This document shows positions 25,606 through 39,193 of a stretch of 64,000 bases of DNA, piece after piece. The translations under genes were made by a program, and so were the position numbers. The notes beneath the pieces are model-generated. The model was not told the origin of the DNA, made no database searches, and worked only from the letters and a program-made list of their open reading frames with translations. Positions within the stretch are counted from its first letter, which is position 1. Each line of letters starts with the position of its first letter. The stretch covers positions 1-64,000 of the forward strand of contig VXCM01001499.1 in NCBI GenBank assembly GCA_014773175.1, in the 5' to 3' direction. Source of the stretch: Lucifuga dentata (taxonomy: Eukaryota; Chordata; Actinopteri; Ophidiiformes; Bythitidae).

Positions 25606-26794
25606 GTTTAGCAATGTATCACTGTATAAACTGTATTGTACAAAAAAACAAGCTACAAAACTATAAAAATACGTATCCTCAACTCAGTTGAAACATTCAT
25701 CCTCGTTTATAGTTAAATTAGCAACACTATTATAACAGAGGAACCCAGATCACTGAAGTTGGGATTTTCCTTTTAACAGTAAAGTCCTCATATTTCTGCT
25801 TTTTCTTTATACCTGCAGTGCAGTTTAGCCTAGATAATGAGTTTCAGATGACACCCCCCCCCCCCCNCAAAAAAAAAACAAAAAACAAAAAACAAAGGAA
25901 GATCCCTTCATTAAATTCATCAGATATTCCAGGTGCTAACAGAAAAGAAGGCTCCACCACAGACTGACACCTTTGCTCTACATTTAATTGTGTTAACTAA
26001 TATTCTACACATTATATTTGACCTGATGAAATAATTCAAGTTACTTTAATTCCAATAGAGAAATCTGTAAATAGTAAAGAAACTTCCTTCAGGTTGATTG
26101 ACTAATTAATACATAACAACATGGTGAAATATCCATCGGTGGGTCCCACGAGGTTTAATTATCTCATTATTTAATATTCGTGTCTTTACTTGTCTTCTGA
26201 CAGCAGCCTATTATGCAGTACTATCGTGGATAATTAGGCATTCTTGTTCTGCTTTCGCCATCTGATGTCCGTTCACAGTTTGTGTCTAAAATAAGACATA
26301 GAGAGGTGACGGCAGAGAGGAATGTCACAGTCTGTGCTCAGGTTGTCAAGGAGGGAGAGGAACGCAGACAGAGCAGATTAAAGATTGTAGGTTGGATGGT
26401 TCAGCCAAAATGAGACGACAGTGCTGGTGTGTAATTGAATGTGTCTTCATTAATGTGTATTTGCATTCATGCAGAAATCCATACAGTCAGATGTGCAAAA
26501 ATCCGCACACACTTCCAACAATACACCATGTGAAAGTTACACAATGCAACTTGTTTTTTTGTTTTCTTTTTTATAAATTATCTGTCAGATTGTCTGTCAG
26601 CAACATCAGTCAATTGGTTATTAGAAAACAGACTTCATATAGACTTACTTATTACAGATTTATTATTACAGACATATACTGCATATACTTCATTTACAGT
26701 AGCTCCTTTCTACTATTACATGATGACAATAAGCAAAATCAAACCTACTGTACATAAAGCAATGAATAGAGGATATTCCTTGAATATTACAAAG

Positions 26795-26797
<3 letters not shown>

Positions 26798-26845
<48 letters not shown>
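26798..26845. repeat. (GT)n microsatellite
   Basis: Uninterrupted GT dinucleotides over about 47 bases. Confidence 0.95.
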
Positions 26846-26847
<2 letters not shown>

Positions 26848-27976
26848 ACGTCCTGTGGAGAGCACAGCTGAACTGCTTGTCAACACAATAACTAGCTCAG
26901 AAAGATTTTCTGCTCCAAAGAATCAAGTACAGCTAATACAAGGTCCTGCTGCGGCCGAGCCTGCCAGGGTACATGCACTTGCACTCAGTGAACACGCTCA
27001 CAATCAAAAATCACACACGCTCCAGAAACATGCTCACATACTGTACTCAGACACTAACAAGTCAAGCTCCTCTGTCGTTCTCTCAGGGCCAAGTCCAATT
27101 TGCCATCAGGAGATCGATTCAGCTGCCTGCAGTCTTTTTATAGAAGCCAGCACCATTATTACAACCCGTAGGCTGCCCTTCCTGACTCCTTGCCTCAATG
27201 CCTGTCTATTGAGGGAGAGACATTATGTGGAGAAGAGAAAAGGGGGTGGCAGTTGGGGTAGAAGAGGGGAAGATAGCAATGGGGATGGCAAACATGGTTA
27301 AATGAAGGGGAATGAGAAGAAAGAGAAAAAGACAGAAGTAATTTAGAAGGAAAGAGAGAGAGAGAGAGATAGGAGATGTTATGATAAACAATAATTTGAG
27401 AGCGAAAGAGGGCAGATGGAGAAAACAAGAAGTAAGAAAATTGTGAAGCAGGTGTAGAGAAAATAAGAAACCTGTAATATGAAGTTGGCCATGATTGGCT
27501 GTCTGCACAGAAACTGACAAAAGGGGGAAAAGAAAGAAACACAACAAGCTGTGAGATGGAGAAAGACAGGGAGGAAAAAATAGTTTTGTTCAATTTTGTT
27601 GCTTGTTCTGTAACTAGTAACTAGCGTAAGCTTTAGGCGTGTATTCCACTGATGTGCTGGGTCTTTATAAAAATCTTAAACAGGGTTTTAGAGCTAACAT
27701 TAGTTAATCATGCTTCTGCTTCACTGTTGGAAGAAGCTGGGAATTAATGTGCCTTTAATACCTGTGAAAACACAGCTAAGGGCTTCTACTGAAAATCATT
27801 AAAATGTTAATATATGAATAAAATCCCTGATGCATCGAAATACTATTATGTGTGCATGGTAGCATGTGTGTGTCAATGTGAGGGGGAGTGACACTTGTAA
27901 GCGTATGGTTTTAGGAACCTTGCAGGCGTTGAGTATTTTATATGGTACAGTATGTGTTTATCTGTTTCTAAGTACA

Positions 27977-27978
<2 letters not shown>

Positions 27979-28031
<53 letters not shown>
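27979..28031. repeat. (GT)n microsatellite
   Basis: Uninterrupted GT dinucleotides over about 52 bases. Confidence 0.95.
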
Positions 28032-28033
<2 letters not shown>

Positions 28034-30590
28034 TGTCTGTACGCTCCATTCATCTGCTTCATCTGTATTTACGGTGTATCCACAGATCCACAGCAGTGTA
28101 TTATATCCCATTATAATCTGTTGGCAGCAGCTCTGCCAGGTGTTCAGAATCCCCTGACACAGAACAAGATACCACCTCTGATTAAACCAAAACATCTAAG
28201 GATCACCTCACAAACAAGCCACCGCCTCTAAGAAAAATCACACAAAACCCTCACACGCTGAGCTGTCACACAACTGATTGTATTACATGTATTGTAAATG
28301 CCAGACACTCAACTTGTTGGGAATTCTGAAATGTAAGAAATTTGTTTCATCGGGACTTTGCAGGAATAGACCTGTTTTGACGATTGCAAATCCGTGATTT
28401 AACATGCTTTGTTGAGAAGCATCTACTGTAATCCTCCATCTGAAGCTCAAAAATGAAAATGGAGATACTGTATGATGTTTTCACCCTTTAGCAACAATAT
28501 AAAAATCTTGACATCCTTCATTGCATCTGAACAGGCTCATTTATTCCTCTGTTCCTCCTCAACTGCTGCTGCTGGCCTATAATTTTGCTGTGATTGGTTC
28601 TGATGAGCCCCGCCTGTGTCAGTGCATATTGATAATCACTTAGAATGTCACAACAACAACAAAACCCGTCTCACATTGTTGTCGAGTATCCACTTAGGAC
28701 AGAATCTGAGGTGTCAGGCCTGCTAGCCATGCTGATGATTCTAGGGCTGACAGCAGCGAGGAAGATGTCTGAAGCAAATGCTCGTCGCCTGCAGGAAGAG
28801 CTCAGCCAATGTCTGCGCTTGTCCGTAGAGAATTGTAACTCAAAAACAACATTATCAGATTAAAGTGTTGCTAAGGGCAGATAGCATTATATATATCCAC
28901 GTTCTATCATTCATAAACTTCAGTTACCGGCCTCTTTCATCATTTACATTAGTCATGTTAGTTTTCAATTAATTTGATAGATGGTCAGTTTATGTAAACA
29001 GCAAGTTGTGATCTGTTCTCGCACACATTCTGTGCACCAAACAGTCTCTTTTTCAACCTCCTGTCTGCTAGGACTCCTGCAAGCGACAAACCTTCACAAT
29101 CCTTTTTCATTGTTCTGTTTTTTTCCACTCTAAAGGTGCTCTTGTTACTTCTGATAATAATAGTTTCCCACGTTTTTTGTTTTGCAGTCACTGCATTTCT
29201 GCTAAACAGTAAAACCTATGACTCTACTTCCCCTCTTAAAATTCTGAGCTATTTGTTTTGTTTTGCTGATTTGCATTGTCCGTTTTGATTTAACTCCAAG
29301 GGAAGCAGCAATTTACTTATACCAGCTCATTACATTGGAGATTTTAATTGGCTTTTTCCCAGGACATGCCTTACAACACTTTGTCGGTAATGGTATACCA
29401 GTGTGCTAATTAACAAAAAAACAGGTTTTATGAATGAGCTTCTGTTATTTTGGTGCTGTATATTTCTATGACTTATCCCCAATACTTTCCTGTGCATGCT
29501 TGGGTATATCTGTGTTTGCCTTGCTTCTATTGTTGAATCTTGGAAGCTGCTTCCCTGTAGAAAACACTGACTTTGTGTCCCTGACTTGTTTGAGTACAGC
29601 TTAGTCATCGTATAAGTATAGTTTTAATTTACTTTCCTCTTTGATGTTCTTCTCACGACACAAATTTGGTGGCTCTTAATTCAATTTAGGCTTTAGCTCT
29701 ACAGTGTTTGTGTTTTCTTGCTTAACAGTAGGTTTATAAATGGACTCTGAGTCACCATTAAGATGCTGTTATTTCTCTGTGCAACACCTGCTGTCCCCAC
29801 GCTGTCTCTATGTGGCCAAATTGCCCTCTGTCTATGACCCTCAGTTGTATCCTGCCAAGAGACTGAATCACACGTTGCATACCTAAACAAGCTAATCAAC
29901 CTTGTCAATGTGAAGCAAATGGAATGGTCTTCAAAGGCAATCATGTAGCAATGAGGATTCTGGGTTTGAACTGCAGTGAGCGTGTCATTTGAGAAAATAC
30001 ACCATAATGCATTTCTGTTAGGTGACAGTAAGTGTTCTGTGGTGCTTGCCGCATGCTATTAAGTGTCAGCTTTGAGAAAATGAGTGGGGGGAAATGGGGA
30101 AGTCAACGAGCATGTGAGGATAAGTGCATGATTGCATGTGTGTGTGTGTCTGTGTATGCATGTGTGACGACATATGAACATAACCACAACCCAAATACAG
30201 AGAGCTCTTATGGAAAAACATGTATGATTATCATTCAAAGTCATATCACCCAGAGATGGAAATAATCCAGACAATCATCTGGAAGCATCAAATACATTAT
30301 TTCTATGTACATTAAATGTCCATATACAGCAGGATAAATCATGTCCACCGTACATGCAGAGACAACTCATACTTAAAACCAGGCTAATCTTTACCAGCTA
30401 TTTACTGTACACATTTCTGTGTACTGTGACACATTACTTGGCTCACAAGACTGTGATTACTCTAGGCAGCTTCCCAAATGCTGTGGTCTTCCCACACTCA
30501 TGTCACCAAACAGCCATGTCTAACAAGGCCAAATTACTGTATGTTAACTCCAACATTCTTACCCTCTGCTCCCGGATGTATAGTAGGATG

Positions 30591-31152
30591 TTAAAGAATC
30601 ATACCAGCGATCGTGCACGTTTGAGCCCAATATACACAATCCGTATACACATTACTGACAACCATTTCCAAAAATATACTACTGTAGCAGTAAATTTTAG
30701 AATTTTTTTCCTAGACTGTCATTAGTTTCAGTTCATTCCAGTACGCTATTAAAATCAACATACAGAGACCTGAAACAGGCTTGAGATATGTAATCCATCA
30801 GAGCAAACAACATGCCTATCAGGATTTTTTGTTTAAGTAACTTAATTTAATTGATTCAACATGGAGTTGCATGGAAGACACTATTTCTCCACCAGGAAAT
30901 ATAGTCCCAGGAGAAGATGACTTTTACCAAGAAATTAAAATGGCTGTGCCTTCTACAATCATGCAAAAGTGTACAAGGTGAAACACTGAATTTTAAGGAT
31001 GTATCACCTGAACATTTGATTTTGAAAGATTAGGGAATTTGAAAAAAATAACAGAAACTTTTAGAAACTTGCAGTGTTGTCAGTAACGTAACATATATGC
31101 GGGTTGTACATATTGGACTCAAACATGAATGATTGCCGGTATAGTCCTTTAA
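30591..31152 (-). mobile_element. TTAA-flanked inverted-repeat MITE, copy 9 (variant subfamily)
   Basis: Left end TTAAAGAATCATACCAGCGA, right end tgattgccggtatagtcctttaa. The interior differs from copies 1-7 (gtgcacgtttgagcccaata, tacacaatccgtatacac), but the body keeps the family order in the minus orientation (tactactgtagcag, gtttcagttcattc, atttctccaccagg). Copy 8 shares these variants. Confidence 0.88.
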
Positions 31153-31696
31153 AGCTGAACATCACATTCATACATTCTGAGAAGCCTAACATGATTTTTC
31201 GAGTGTGGTACAATGAGGACCACAGCTGTTTGTTAAGTGGAAATTAAGAATTCAACCCATTTTTACACCAGCATACAAACATCCTGACAAACTCCGGAGT
31301 TGCTGCTCTTTACCTGACCTTGACCTCTGACCTCCCTTTGTAGAGAATAAGGGAAAAACTATAGCTCCTTATGGGCATAAATTCATTAGCCATTTTCTTA
31401 AGGCAAACATTTTCTTTTTCAGAAAAACATTTTCTGCAGCAAACTGCAACAGGGACTTGATGTAAATTCATTCAGATGTTGCAGAGTATGAATATTCTCT
31501 TTATCTGGGTAAAACAATGCTGTTGTATTTTCAGGGGCAAAAATAATGGTTGTTGTAAAATAAAACTAAAGAGAATTTTCCAACACCATTATTAATTTAA
31601 TCTACAGTGACACTGCTGAGTTTACATTTCACATTAGACACCAAAAAGCAGCTAAAAAGCTTGTATTATCACTTTTACTGACATAATTCTGTGCAG

Positions 31697-31827
31697 TTTT
31701 TGGCTTTATTTTTTTTTTTTAGCTGGCTACAGCATGAGGAAAGTCAATGCCCTACTTTCTANTTTTTGGCTTTATTTTTTTTTTTTAGCTGGCTACAGCA
31801 TGAGGAAAGTCAATGCCCTACTTTCTA
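31697..31827. repeat. 65-base direct duplication around a single N, then (CT)n
   Basis: tttttggctttatt... to tactttcta (31697-31761) is repeated at 31763-31827 with N at 31762 between. This is probably an assembly artefact. A (CT)n run follows at about 31846-31872. Confidence 0.9.
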
Positions 31828-32365
31828 CATTTTAAAATGTTCTCTCCTTCTCTCTCTCTCTCTCTCTCTCTTTCAGTAGCTGCAATGAAAGGTAAAGCGG
31901 ATGGTTCACAACTAGTGAGTCACAATGTGGGAAGATAAATCAACCCATTTCTGTCCTGCTGCCAATAACCTCTCTCTCTTTCCACCTTCTTTTTCTCCTC
32001 CTCTCTTCGCAGGCATCTTTGCATTCACCCTTGCATTCACATGCATACACCTACACCAATCGCCTGCTTACACTCGGAGGCACGCATCTTTTCAAAAGAG
32101 CCTACACCACCCCCTCCAACTTGTCTCTTCTTCCACCCTTCCTTTTCTGTTTGTCTCACTTGTGTACACATGATGCTACATGTGTGCACAGCGACACACA
32201 GATGCAACTTGTAACTTTGTTTGCATATTACAGTTGCCATAAAGCTGCAGGCTATATTAAGGAGGAGATTAGAGTGTTGTGGTACTGAGACATGACTCAT
32301 TCACCCCAGGAACTACCAATGCTACAAAGAACCACAGCAGGGACCAGCAGTGCCGATACCCCATT

Positions 32366-32662
32366 CTATGGAAGGAAATGGGAAGGAAGGAAGGAAGCAC
32401 GCCCACATTTAATCCAAAATAGAATTAGTAGGAATCAGCATTGAGGAAGGAAGAATTAAAGGCAAGATGGAAGCAAGGAGCAGAAAGAGTGCAGAAAGAA
32501 GGAAGGAAGGAAAAAAGAAAGATGAATGTATGTACAGTGGCCCATTTATGCCATAAAAAGCTACATACTGTATGTTACTGTAAGCTGTACGTAGTTAACA
32601 TTCACAAGACAAGATAATGATGATGAGGATAGTGATGATGATGGTGATGATGATGATGGATG
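32366..32662. repeat. GGAA- and GAT-rich simple sequence
   Basis: GGAA-type purine repeats at about 32366-32395 and 32493-32520, then an imperfect (GAT)n run at about 32617-32662. No coding content. Confidence 0.75.
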
Positions 32663-33386
32663 ACATCTTGGATGTAGTAATTGAGTTGAATATCAGCTAT
32701 GATGGTAATGACAGTGAGTCCAGAATGATAATAGCTCATTATGGTCCAGATGGCCCTGGTCCTCGTGCTCTATCAACTCTGCCTACACCAATGAAACACA
32801 AAGTAGATCAAAATTCACTTTTAAAATTGAATTCGGTGACACATTGCTGAAATCACAAAGGATAATAACCAAGAAACGGGTTAATTTCCCAAAACAAACA
32901 TTCACAGTTAATGAGAAACACCTCCTCACATCACAGTTTTCAAACATAATAAATTTAACGTACACTTTTCCAGTGAAAATGCCTGATATATGTTGTCTTG
33001 TTAGTTGTAGTAGGCAAATCAGATTGAAGGGTGCCAGTTTGAATCTAATTAAAAAGAAAAAATATAGAGAAAAATATAAATAAATAAGAGATTAAACAAT
33101 TTAGTAACAGCACGTAAGGTTTACTGTGGTTTAGAATGCATCCTATCACCAAACATCAGCCTTCTCCTTTACAGAAATCTGCTGCACACACTATTGCTGT
33201 CCTCTTTAACCCACTCTATCAAACACACCTTTATACTTTCCCCTCTCTTGATCTCTCTGTCCTCCTCTGTTTTGGTGTCCTCTCTCTCTCTCTATCTCCC
33301 TTTCACTGCCTGACCGCTCACTCTGTCCTTATCTCTCTCTGGAAATTTATTTCTCCCTGATTTGCCCTTGTTTATCCACCCTCGTC

Positions 33387-33427
33387 TTTTTTTTTTTTTT
33401 TTTTTTTNTTTTTTTTTTTTTTTTTTT
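33387..33427. repeat. Poly-T with single N
   Basis: A T run broken by N at 33408, an unresolved homopolymer. Confidence 0.9.
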
Positions 33428-33722
33428 GTAAGGGGGCAGACGAGCAGATAAAGCAGCAACCTGTCAGCTTGACCGTGAGATGAGGAAACAATAGGAAATA
33501 GCAGCAACTGCCATGTTTTGTCTCCTATTACTGTCTGATGATAAGCATCAATGTAGGCCTGGGATATAGTGTTTCTCAGAGTACAAGGACTTAAAAGGAA
33601 AGACAATCAAAATCAATCAGTGTAATAGTAATAAGAAAGCTTCTTACAAACACAATAATAAAAAAATCTAGCTAATACTAAAAACAAGGAACAAATCAGA
33701 AATTAAGCACTTATTATGAATA

Positions 33723-34155
33723 CAGGCAGTCCCTGGATTATAAACGAGTTCCGTTCCCACGGCTGTTGGTAAATCGGATTTGTTTGTAAATCGGAACAGT
33801 TACGTAATCTCGCATATATATTTTACTTAGGTGCATATCTAGCATATATATTTTACCTTTCTATGCATAAGAAACCAGATTTATGCTTTGGAGGCATGGT
33901 TACGAAGGCTACAAAAAAGAAAAAAAGGCAAAACACAAACAACACACACAACACGATGTTTACAGCGAGCGTGATCCGACTTAAAATAGCAACGGCCGCT
34001 GCACCGCTGATGACACGCAATGTTTTGACATGCGTCGTAAAGTAGTGCGCTGTTCATTATTACGAATCATTATATGTAACTCAAATTTTTAATTTGGTTG
34101 GTTCGTAGGTACGGGTTGTTCGTAAGTCAGATGTTTGTAAGTCGGGGACTGCCTG
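33723..34155. mobile_element. TA-flanked Tigger/pogo-like MITE
   Basis: The left end is CAGGCAGTCCCTGGATTATA and the right end is gtaagtcggggactgcctg, imperfect inverted repeats. TA lies directly outside on both sides (33721-33722 and 34156-34157), the Tc1/mariner target duplication. CAG..AGTCCCCGACTTACGA termini are characteristic of Tigger-like elements. At 433 bp with no transposase it is non-autonomous. The interior is unusually rich in CG for this window (gcgagcgtgatccga, caacggccgctgcaccg). Confidence 0.85.
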
Positions 34156-35719
34156 TAGTTAACAAATTTTTCCTGAAAGTTCCTGTGCGAAAAATTATAC
34201 TGCAGATACTGAAAAGAACTGTTAAATACTACCTTACTAAGCCAGAGTGTAATGATTAGCTGCAGAATGCAATGCTTCATGTGTTCATGAATTGAACTAT
34301 GTATCAGGTTCCAAAGTAACCAGTAATCATTACTTCCTTATTATTTACATATTAGTTAAACTTATTATTAAAAACTTAATATTTTAGGTAGAATGTTTTC
34401 AGAAGAGAAATAACAAGTGACCATTTTGCAAAATTTTGTGTTAAAAAAATTAAGTTTGTTTTAATACTGGCCTATGACGTACAGTATGTCCGAGGCTATT
34501 TGACAGGACTCAATCATATTAACAAAGACTATTGAACTTGAACAGATTTACATTTCTCACAACAATTTATTCAGAATCGGCTATGGCCTTTTCCAGAATT
34601 TGATGATTAAAGACATTAAAAATTAACTACGTATAGTGAAAATGTACTGCAATTCAACACAGATAAAGATGACATCACACAGAATGGACTGCACAGACTA
34701 TCATCTTCCAAGCCACATTTTATGCCACTTTAGGTCAAAGAAAGTTGACCAATAGTAGAGAGAAGACAACAATAACTACGGTCCAGTACCATACACAGAT
34801 AGAAAACCATAACTCAGAGCTTTCAGGTTCTGACCAGTAATGTTCTCCACAGTCCAGATAACCTGACTTTGCAAAGTTGCCTTTTTTTAAATGGTGCTGC
34901 AGTCACAAAAAACTGGAATCCAGCTTGTTGAGTGTTTGTTTAGCAAAGGGTTTTTTTTCACCTGTTGCCTCCGCTTACCTTCTCCCTCATTTTTCTCACT
35001 ACTTTCTCATCTGTACCTGCTGTCATGGTCAGTTCTATCCCCACAAGGTTGCATGGAAAACCTGTCTACAGACACAGAGCTAGCATAAATAAAACCACAA
35101 AAACAACAAAAGCCCTTTCAACTGCATATGAAGATGTCTAGACTAAGCGGCTGGCAGCTTAGCAGCCAACTGCTTCGGGCCTGGGTGATGAGGTGAGGAA
35201 TCAAATTAACAAGGGAGGCAGCTGGCATCAACAAAGCCCTTTGGCTAGGTTGTGTTTTTATTGGTGATAGGATGAATGATACGTTGTGCTACATTGCACT
35301 GCCTCACCCTCTGATTCTGTGAGTATGGTCACAGTGTCTTACCAAGGATACTTTGGAGGATTGTATGTTAAATCTCTGATAGCATCTTTATAAAGCAACA
35401 GTATTTTTTTTGAGCCTATGTCCTATAACAATAAAACCAAAGCACCCTTCAATGTTTCGTCCCCAAGATCCATATCTAAACTATTCTGTCTTCTTGTGGG
35501 ATCTGTAGAGACCCTTAGATCCAAAGCCCATGATGGGCCCAAAACCATTGATGAAAATGCTAAAGACATGGAAGACAACAGTAATTCTCTTTTAATGAAA
35601 CAGTAGAATTTAAGCATCAATAGGTTTATATTATTTTTTTCATCAATTTACTTTCCCTGGTACTATATTTATTTTGGTTGTGGTCTTATTTCATTGCTAT
35701 CGCCCATGCATGCTGTGAC

Positions 35720-35720
35720 A

Positions 35721-35793
<73 letters not shown>
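35720..35793. repeat. Compound (CT)n(CA)n microsatellite
   Basis: CT dinucleotides to about 35747, then CA dinucleotides to 35793. Confidence 0.95.
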
Positions 35794-35795
<2 letters not shown>

Positions 35796-38208
35796 TCCTC
35801 CAATCTGTATTCACTACATCCACATCTGTAGTGTTGGCCGGAATCACAATTAGCCAATCACTTTCCACCTGCAGCACTCTGTCTCATCATGGACGTGTTA
35901 AACAACAGATGAGGAATCTAAAAATGGCAGCAATGTGTATAAACATTATTCCTACAGGCTGTGCATATGTTATTGGTATCCATAATACTTTCACATTAGT
36001 GTTATCTCTGCAGTGGTGATCACTGAAAAAGTATTTCTTGAAAGTGTGTTACACTCTGGAAATTTTCTTCTTAGTTTTTAGTCATATCTTTTGTAATTAA
36101 TGTGTATTGCAATAAGTCTTTCTAGGTTTCACGGCTTAATGCGAAGCTGCAATTTCAGCTGTGGCCAGTAGCCCAGAATTGCTGCAAAGCTTTTGGGTTT
36201 GATACTCTGACCTTGGTTTATGAACTTCAAGCAATTCTACATATTCAAGGAATTCTGAGGTGGAAATGAACTGCAAATATAAAGTCAATGGGATTTATGT
36301 ACACTGGGTATTGCTGATTAAAAACACATCTATTGTTGCACTAATGTAGGTGGAGGAATCTGAAGAAAAAGTAGTACTTGTTTGCCTCATAGTGAGTTAA
36401 AAAAAAATTCTTTCTATTTGGTCTTTGGAACACAACATGCTGGGAACAACATGCTTGGAAAATGAGGAAGAATTATCTTTTGGTTCCTTTGGAATAAACA
36501 GAAGAAACATTGGGTAATTAGCATGAGCAGGGAATACCACCGTGGCTGAAAAAAGAAAATAACCCATACAGAAGATCAAAAGCATGAGAAAAAGACTCCA
36601 CAGCATCATCCACTATGACTGACAAGTGCAAAACCATGACAACAATTTGCATAAGAGAATAAAGAGAATAAAATAAATAAGAATTAGGCTTTTGAAGATA
36701 TCCACATGCATTCTTAAAACACAGCATGCTTTTCACACACACGGGCTTATTCCTTGAATGAGTCACACTACTCATCACTGAACAAATTCCACAGATAAAA
36801 GCTCTTCTAATAGGGTTAATGACAGAGACAACATCTGCAATTATATATGTAGAACATCAAAGAGTCAGTAATGAGTGGATGAGTCAAGATGAGTCACACC
36901 AATCAATCAGCACAACTTTCTGTGTGGGTTTCACACAAAATCATATTTAGCTTCAGCAATGAGTCACACCTCTACAGGAAGGCTGCATTTTTTTAATGTC
37001 AAATTTAACACTTCTCAGGTACCCTTGTTAATATGAGTTAATTAAATGGATTCTGACGTAAAATCAGTCATGGCCTGTCATTTGGAGAAACCCTCCAGTT
37101 TGCTTTTTCCAACCTTCTCAACATAAACATACAGGACTGACACCAAAACTATGACTCATACTGCATATTCACCATTGCATCACCTGCTTGCTTATATCGT
37201 GAGCAAGAACAAACCCACCAACACTAAGTTTACTAACCTTCCTATAATGCAGGATATACCATATTTTTATTGATTTGTCCAGGGTATATACAGTATCTCA
37301 ATATGTTTACATGCACATTAAAACTTTAATTCCACTCCAATCAAAGCAGTGAAATCAGCTTTTTTTTAAACATCAGGTAAACATAATCAGATTGAAATTG
37401 GCATAAATAATATTGGTGTACAGACAGACCTGTAAGTTGATTTACCTGTAAGCTGTAAATGCTCCATTGCCTGTGTAAGTGTTCTAAATATGCATTTCCA
37501 CACTTGGCAAATTAAGCCATGAGTTATGTGTAATCAGTGAATGATGGAGTTCTATTAACTCTAGAGTATAGTGTGCTGTAAACCTACTGTATCTCAGCTT
37601 TATCGTACACATCATCATGTCATATTATTGAATGAATGTACTGTAGATTATAAGAGGATACAATATTTAAGCATAAGAAAAGTATAAAAAGCATAACTAT
37701 CCACTAATAATTCTAGTTTGCCTACAATTTACCTTCACATTTTATTTACTGTTTCATTGCTGGGTTAGGTCCCAGCTAGTTCTCATCAGTGTAATGGCAG
37801 AGTGTTTTTAGAGCGTAAACTGTTCTTGTATCTTGCATTAAAAACCATGCAGAGATCTTACATGTATTGAAAACATCATATTCCTACATGCTCATATTCT
37901 CTTTCATGTATTCTACATGCCACTCTTCCCATTCCTCTCTCCTGTAGGAGACAGAGTGAATCATCTGACCAGAGATCACAACCTCTTAATTTCCCATAAT
38001 TACCTTTCAGACTGCCATAGAAAGAGTGTGTGTATGAGAATGTGACTGTACATATGTTAAAATTTGTGTGAGGGAGTGTGAGTGTTTGTGAATGTGTGTG
38101 TCCTACCATAGAAGCAGACATGATACATAGCACAGAGCACTCCCTAAAAGTCTTTAAAAAGGCACTGCTCTCTGATGACATGATTAATGGCTCCTGTTCA
38201 TCATATGC

Positions 38209-38209
38209 A

Positions 38210-38265
<56 letters not shown>
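38209..38265. repeat. (CA)n microsatellite
   Basis: Uninterrupted CA dinucleotides, about 56 bases. Confidence 0.95.
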
Positions 38266-38268
<3 letters not shown>

Positions 38269-38723
38269 CTTATTGTACTGTAATATCAGCCCTAGTATTC
38301 TAATAACTTAAGGGAAAGCACTGCCAGGTCACCAGGGGTAACCACCTGATTATAACTGTAATACTCAAAAAATACCATCATTACTTTTCTGTTTACAAGT
38401 AAAAGATAAGCAGCCTTCTTTTGTCTCAGTACAAGTTATTGCAGCCTCTATATTTCAGTCAAATTATGCATTAAGACTTTGTAGCTTGGCTCTCTAATTC
38501 TAAGGAATCGATTTATTTTATGCATAGCCCTCAAAAATCTGTCTGAGGGGTCAAAACTTTTCTTATTGTGTATATAAGATATACAGTCAGCTGTATATGT
38601 ACTATAGTGATAGATAGTGGGAGTTTAATGCTAGTCAAAATAATTAGAAATCACATTTTTAGCAAACATTGCACACACTTTGATCTGGACATAAGGATGT
38701 CTTTTTACTTAAGGTTGAAAAGG

Positions 38724-39193
38724 CATAGTTCTCAAACTGTGGTACGAGCACTGCCAGTGGTACCTGAAACAATCCCTGGTGGGACGCCAGATGACTACAA
38801 ATTTCTGCTGAGAATCAAAACAAATGGAAATTCTGTTATTGTGGCAACTTAGTCACAAATGAAATGGGAATGGGATTCAAATGAAATGGGATTCATCATA
38901 TGAAATATTTTTTAAGTTTAATTACTATTTTTTAAATTAAGAATTACATTTTGTTGTTGAAAATATCCCCACATATTCCATGTGCATGCTACTTACTTCC
39001 ATTCTATGTGGGTGTCAGTAACTTTTTGTGCTCATATTGTAAACTTCTCAATTTCTGTATAGCACACATGAACATATAGGTTTTCATTTTTTATTTTTTT
39101 TTCTTGCCATTGGTGGCTTTTTTGGTGAGGTGGCACCTAGATGTTTTGGTTTGCTCAGAGATGATAGTTGGTTCAACAAGGTAAGAACCACTG
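38724..39193. mobile_element. hAT-like non-autonomous element
   Basis: The left end catagttctcaaactgtggt resembles the hAT terminus CAGTGGTTCTCAAACTG with small changes. The right end ttcaacaaggtaagaaccactg is the complementary hAT-type terminus. No clean 8-bp target duplication is visible, and no transposase frame remains in the 470 bp. Confidence 0.65.

Larger units (their letters stand above)
25606..30590. other. Intronic stretch with microsatellites only
   Basis: Poly-C with N near 25853-25867, (GT)n at 26798-26845, a purine-rich stretch at 27215-27580 and (GT)n at 27979-28031. The long frames across these are simple-sequence translations. No gene recognised. Confidence 0.6.
34160..38720. 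other. Intronic stretch with microsatellites only
   Basis: Compound (CT)n(CA)n at 35720-35793 and (CA)n at 38209-38265. Otherwise AT-rich sequence with no exon or named repeat recognised. A fragment at about 37303-37370 (tttacatgcacattaaaact) resembles fish MITE ends but is too short to call. Confidence 0.55.

Noticed and set aside
26720..27301. 193-codon plus-strand frame
   Set aside because: Its first part translates the (GT)n run and the end a purine-rich tract. There is no recognisable domain and no splice context.
27195..27593. Reverse 132-residue frame rich in Ser, Leu and Phe
   Set aside because: It is the complement of a purine-rich stretch, which rarely contains stops on the pyrimidine strand.
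28645..28863. 72-codon frame starting MSQQQQNPSH
   Set aside because: Plausible-looking composition but short, without a recognised domain, splice sites or support from neighbours.
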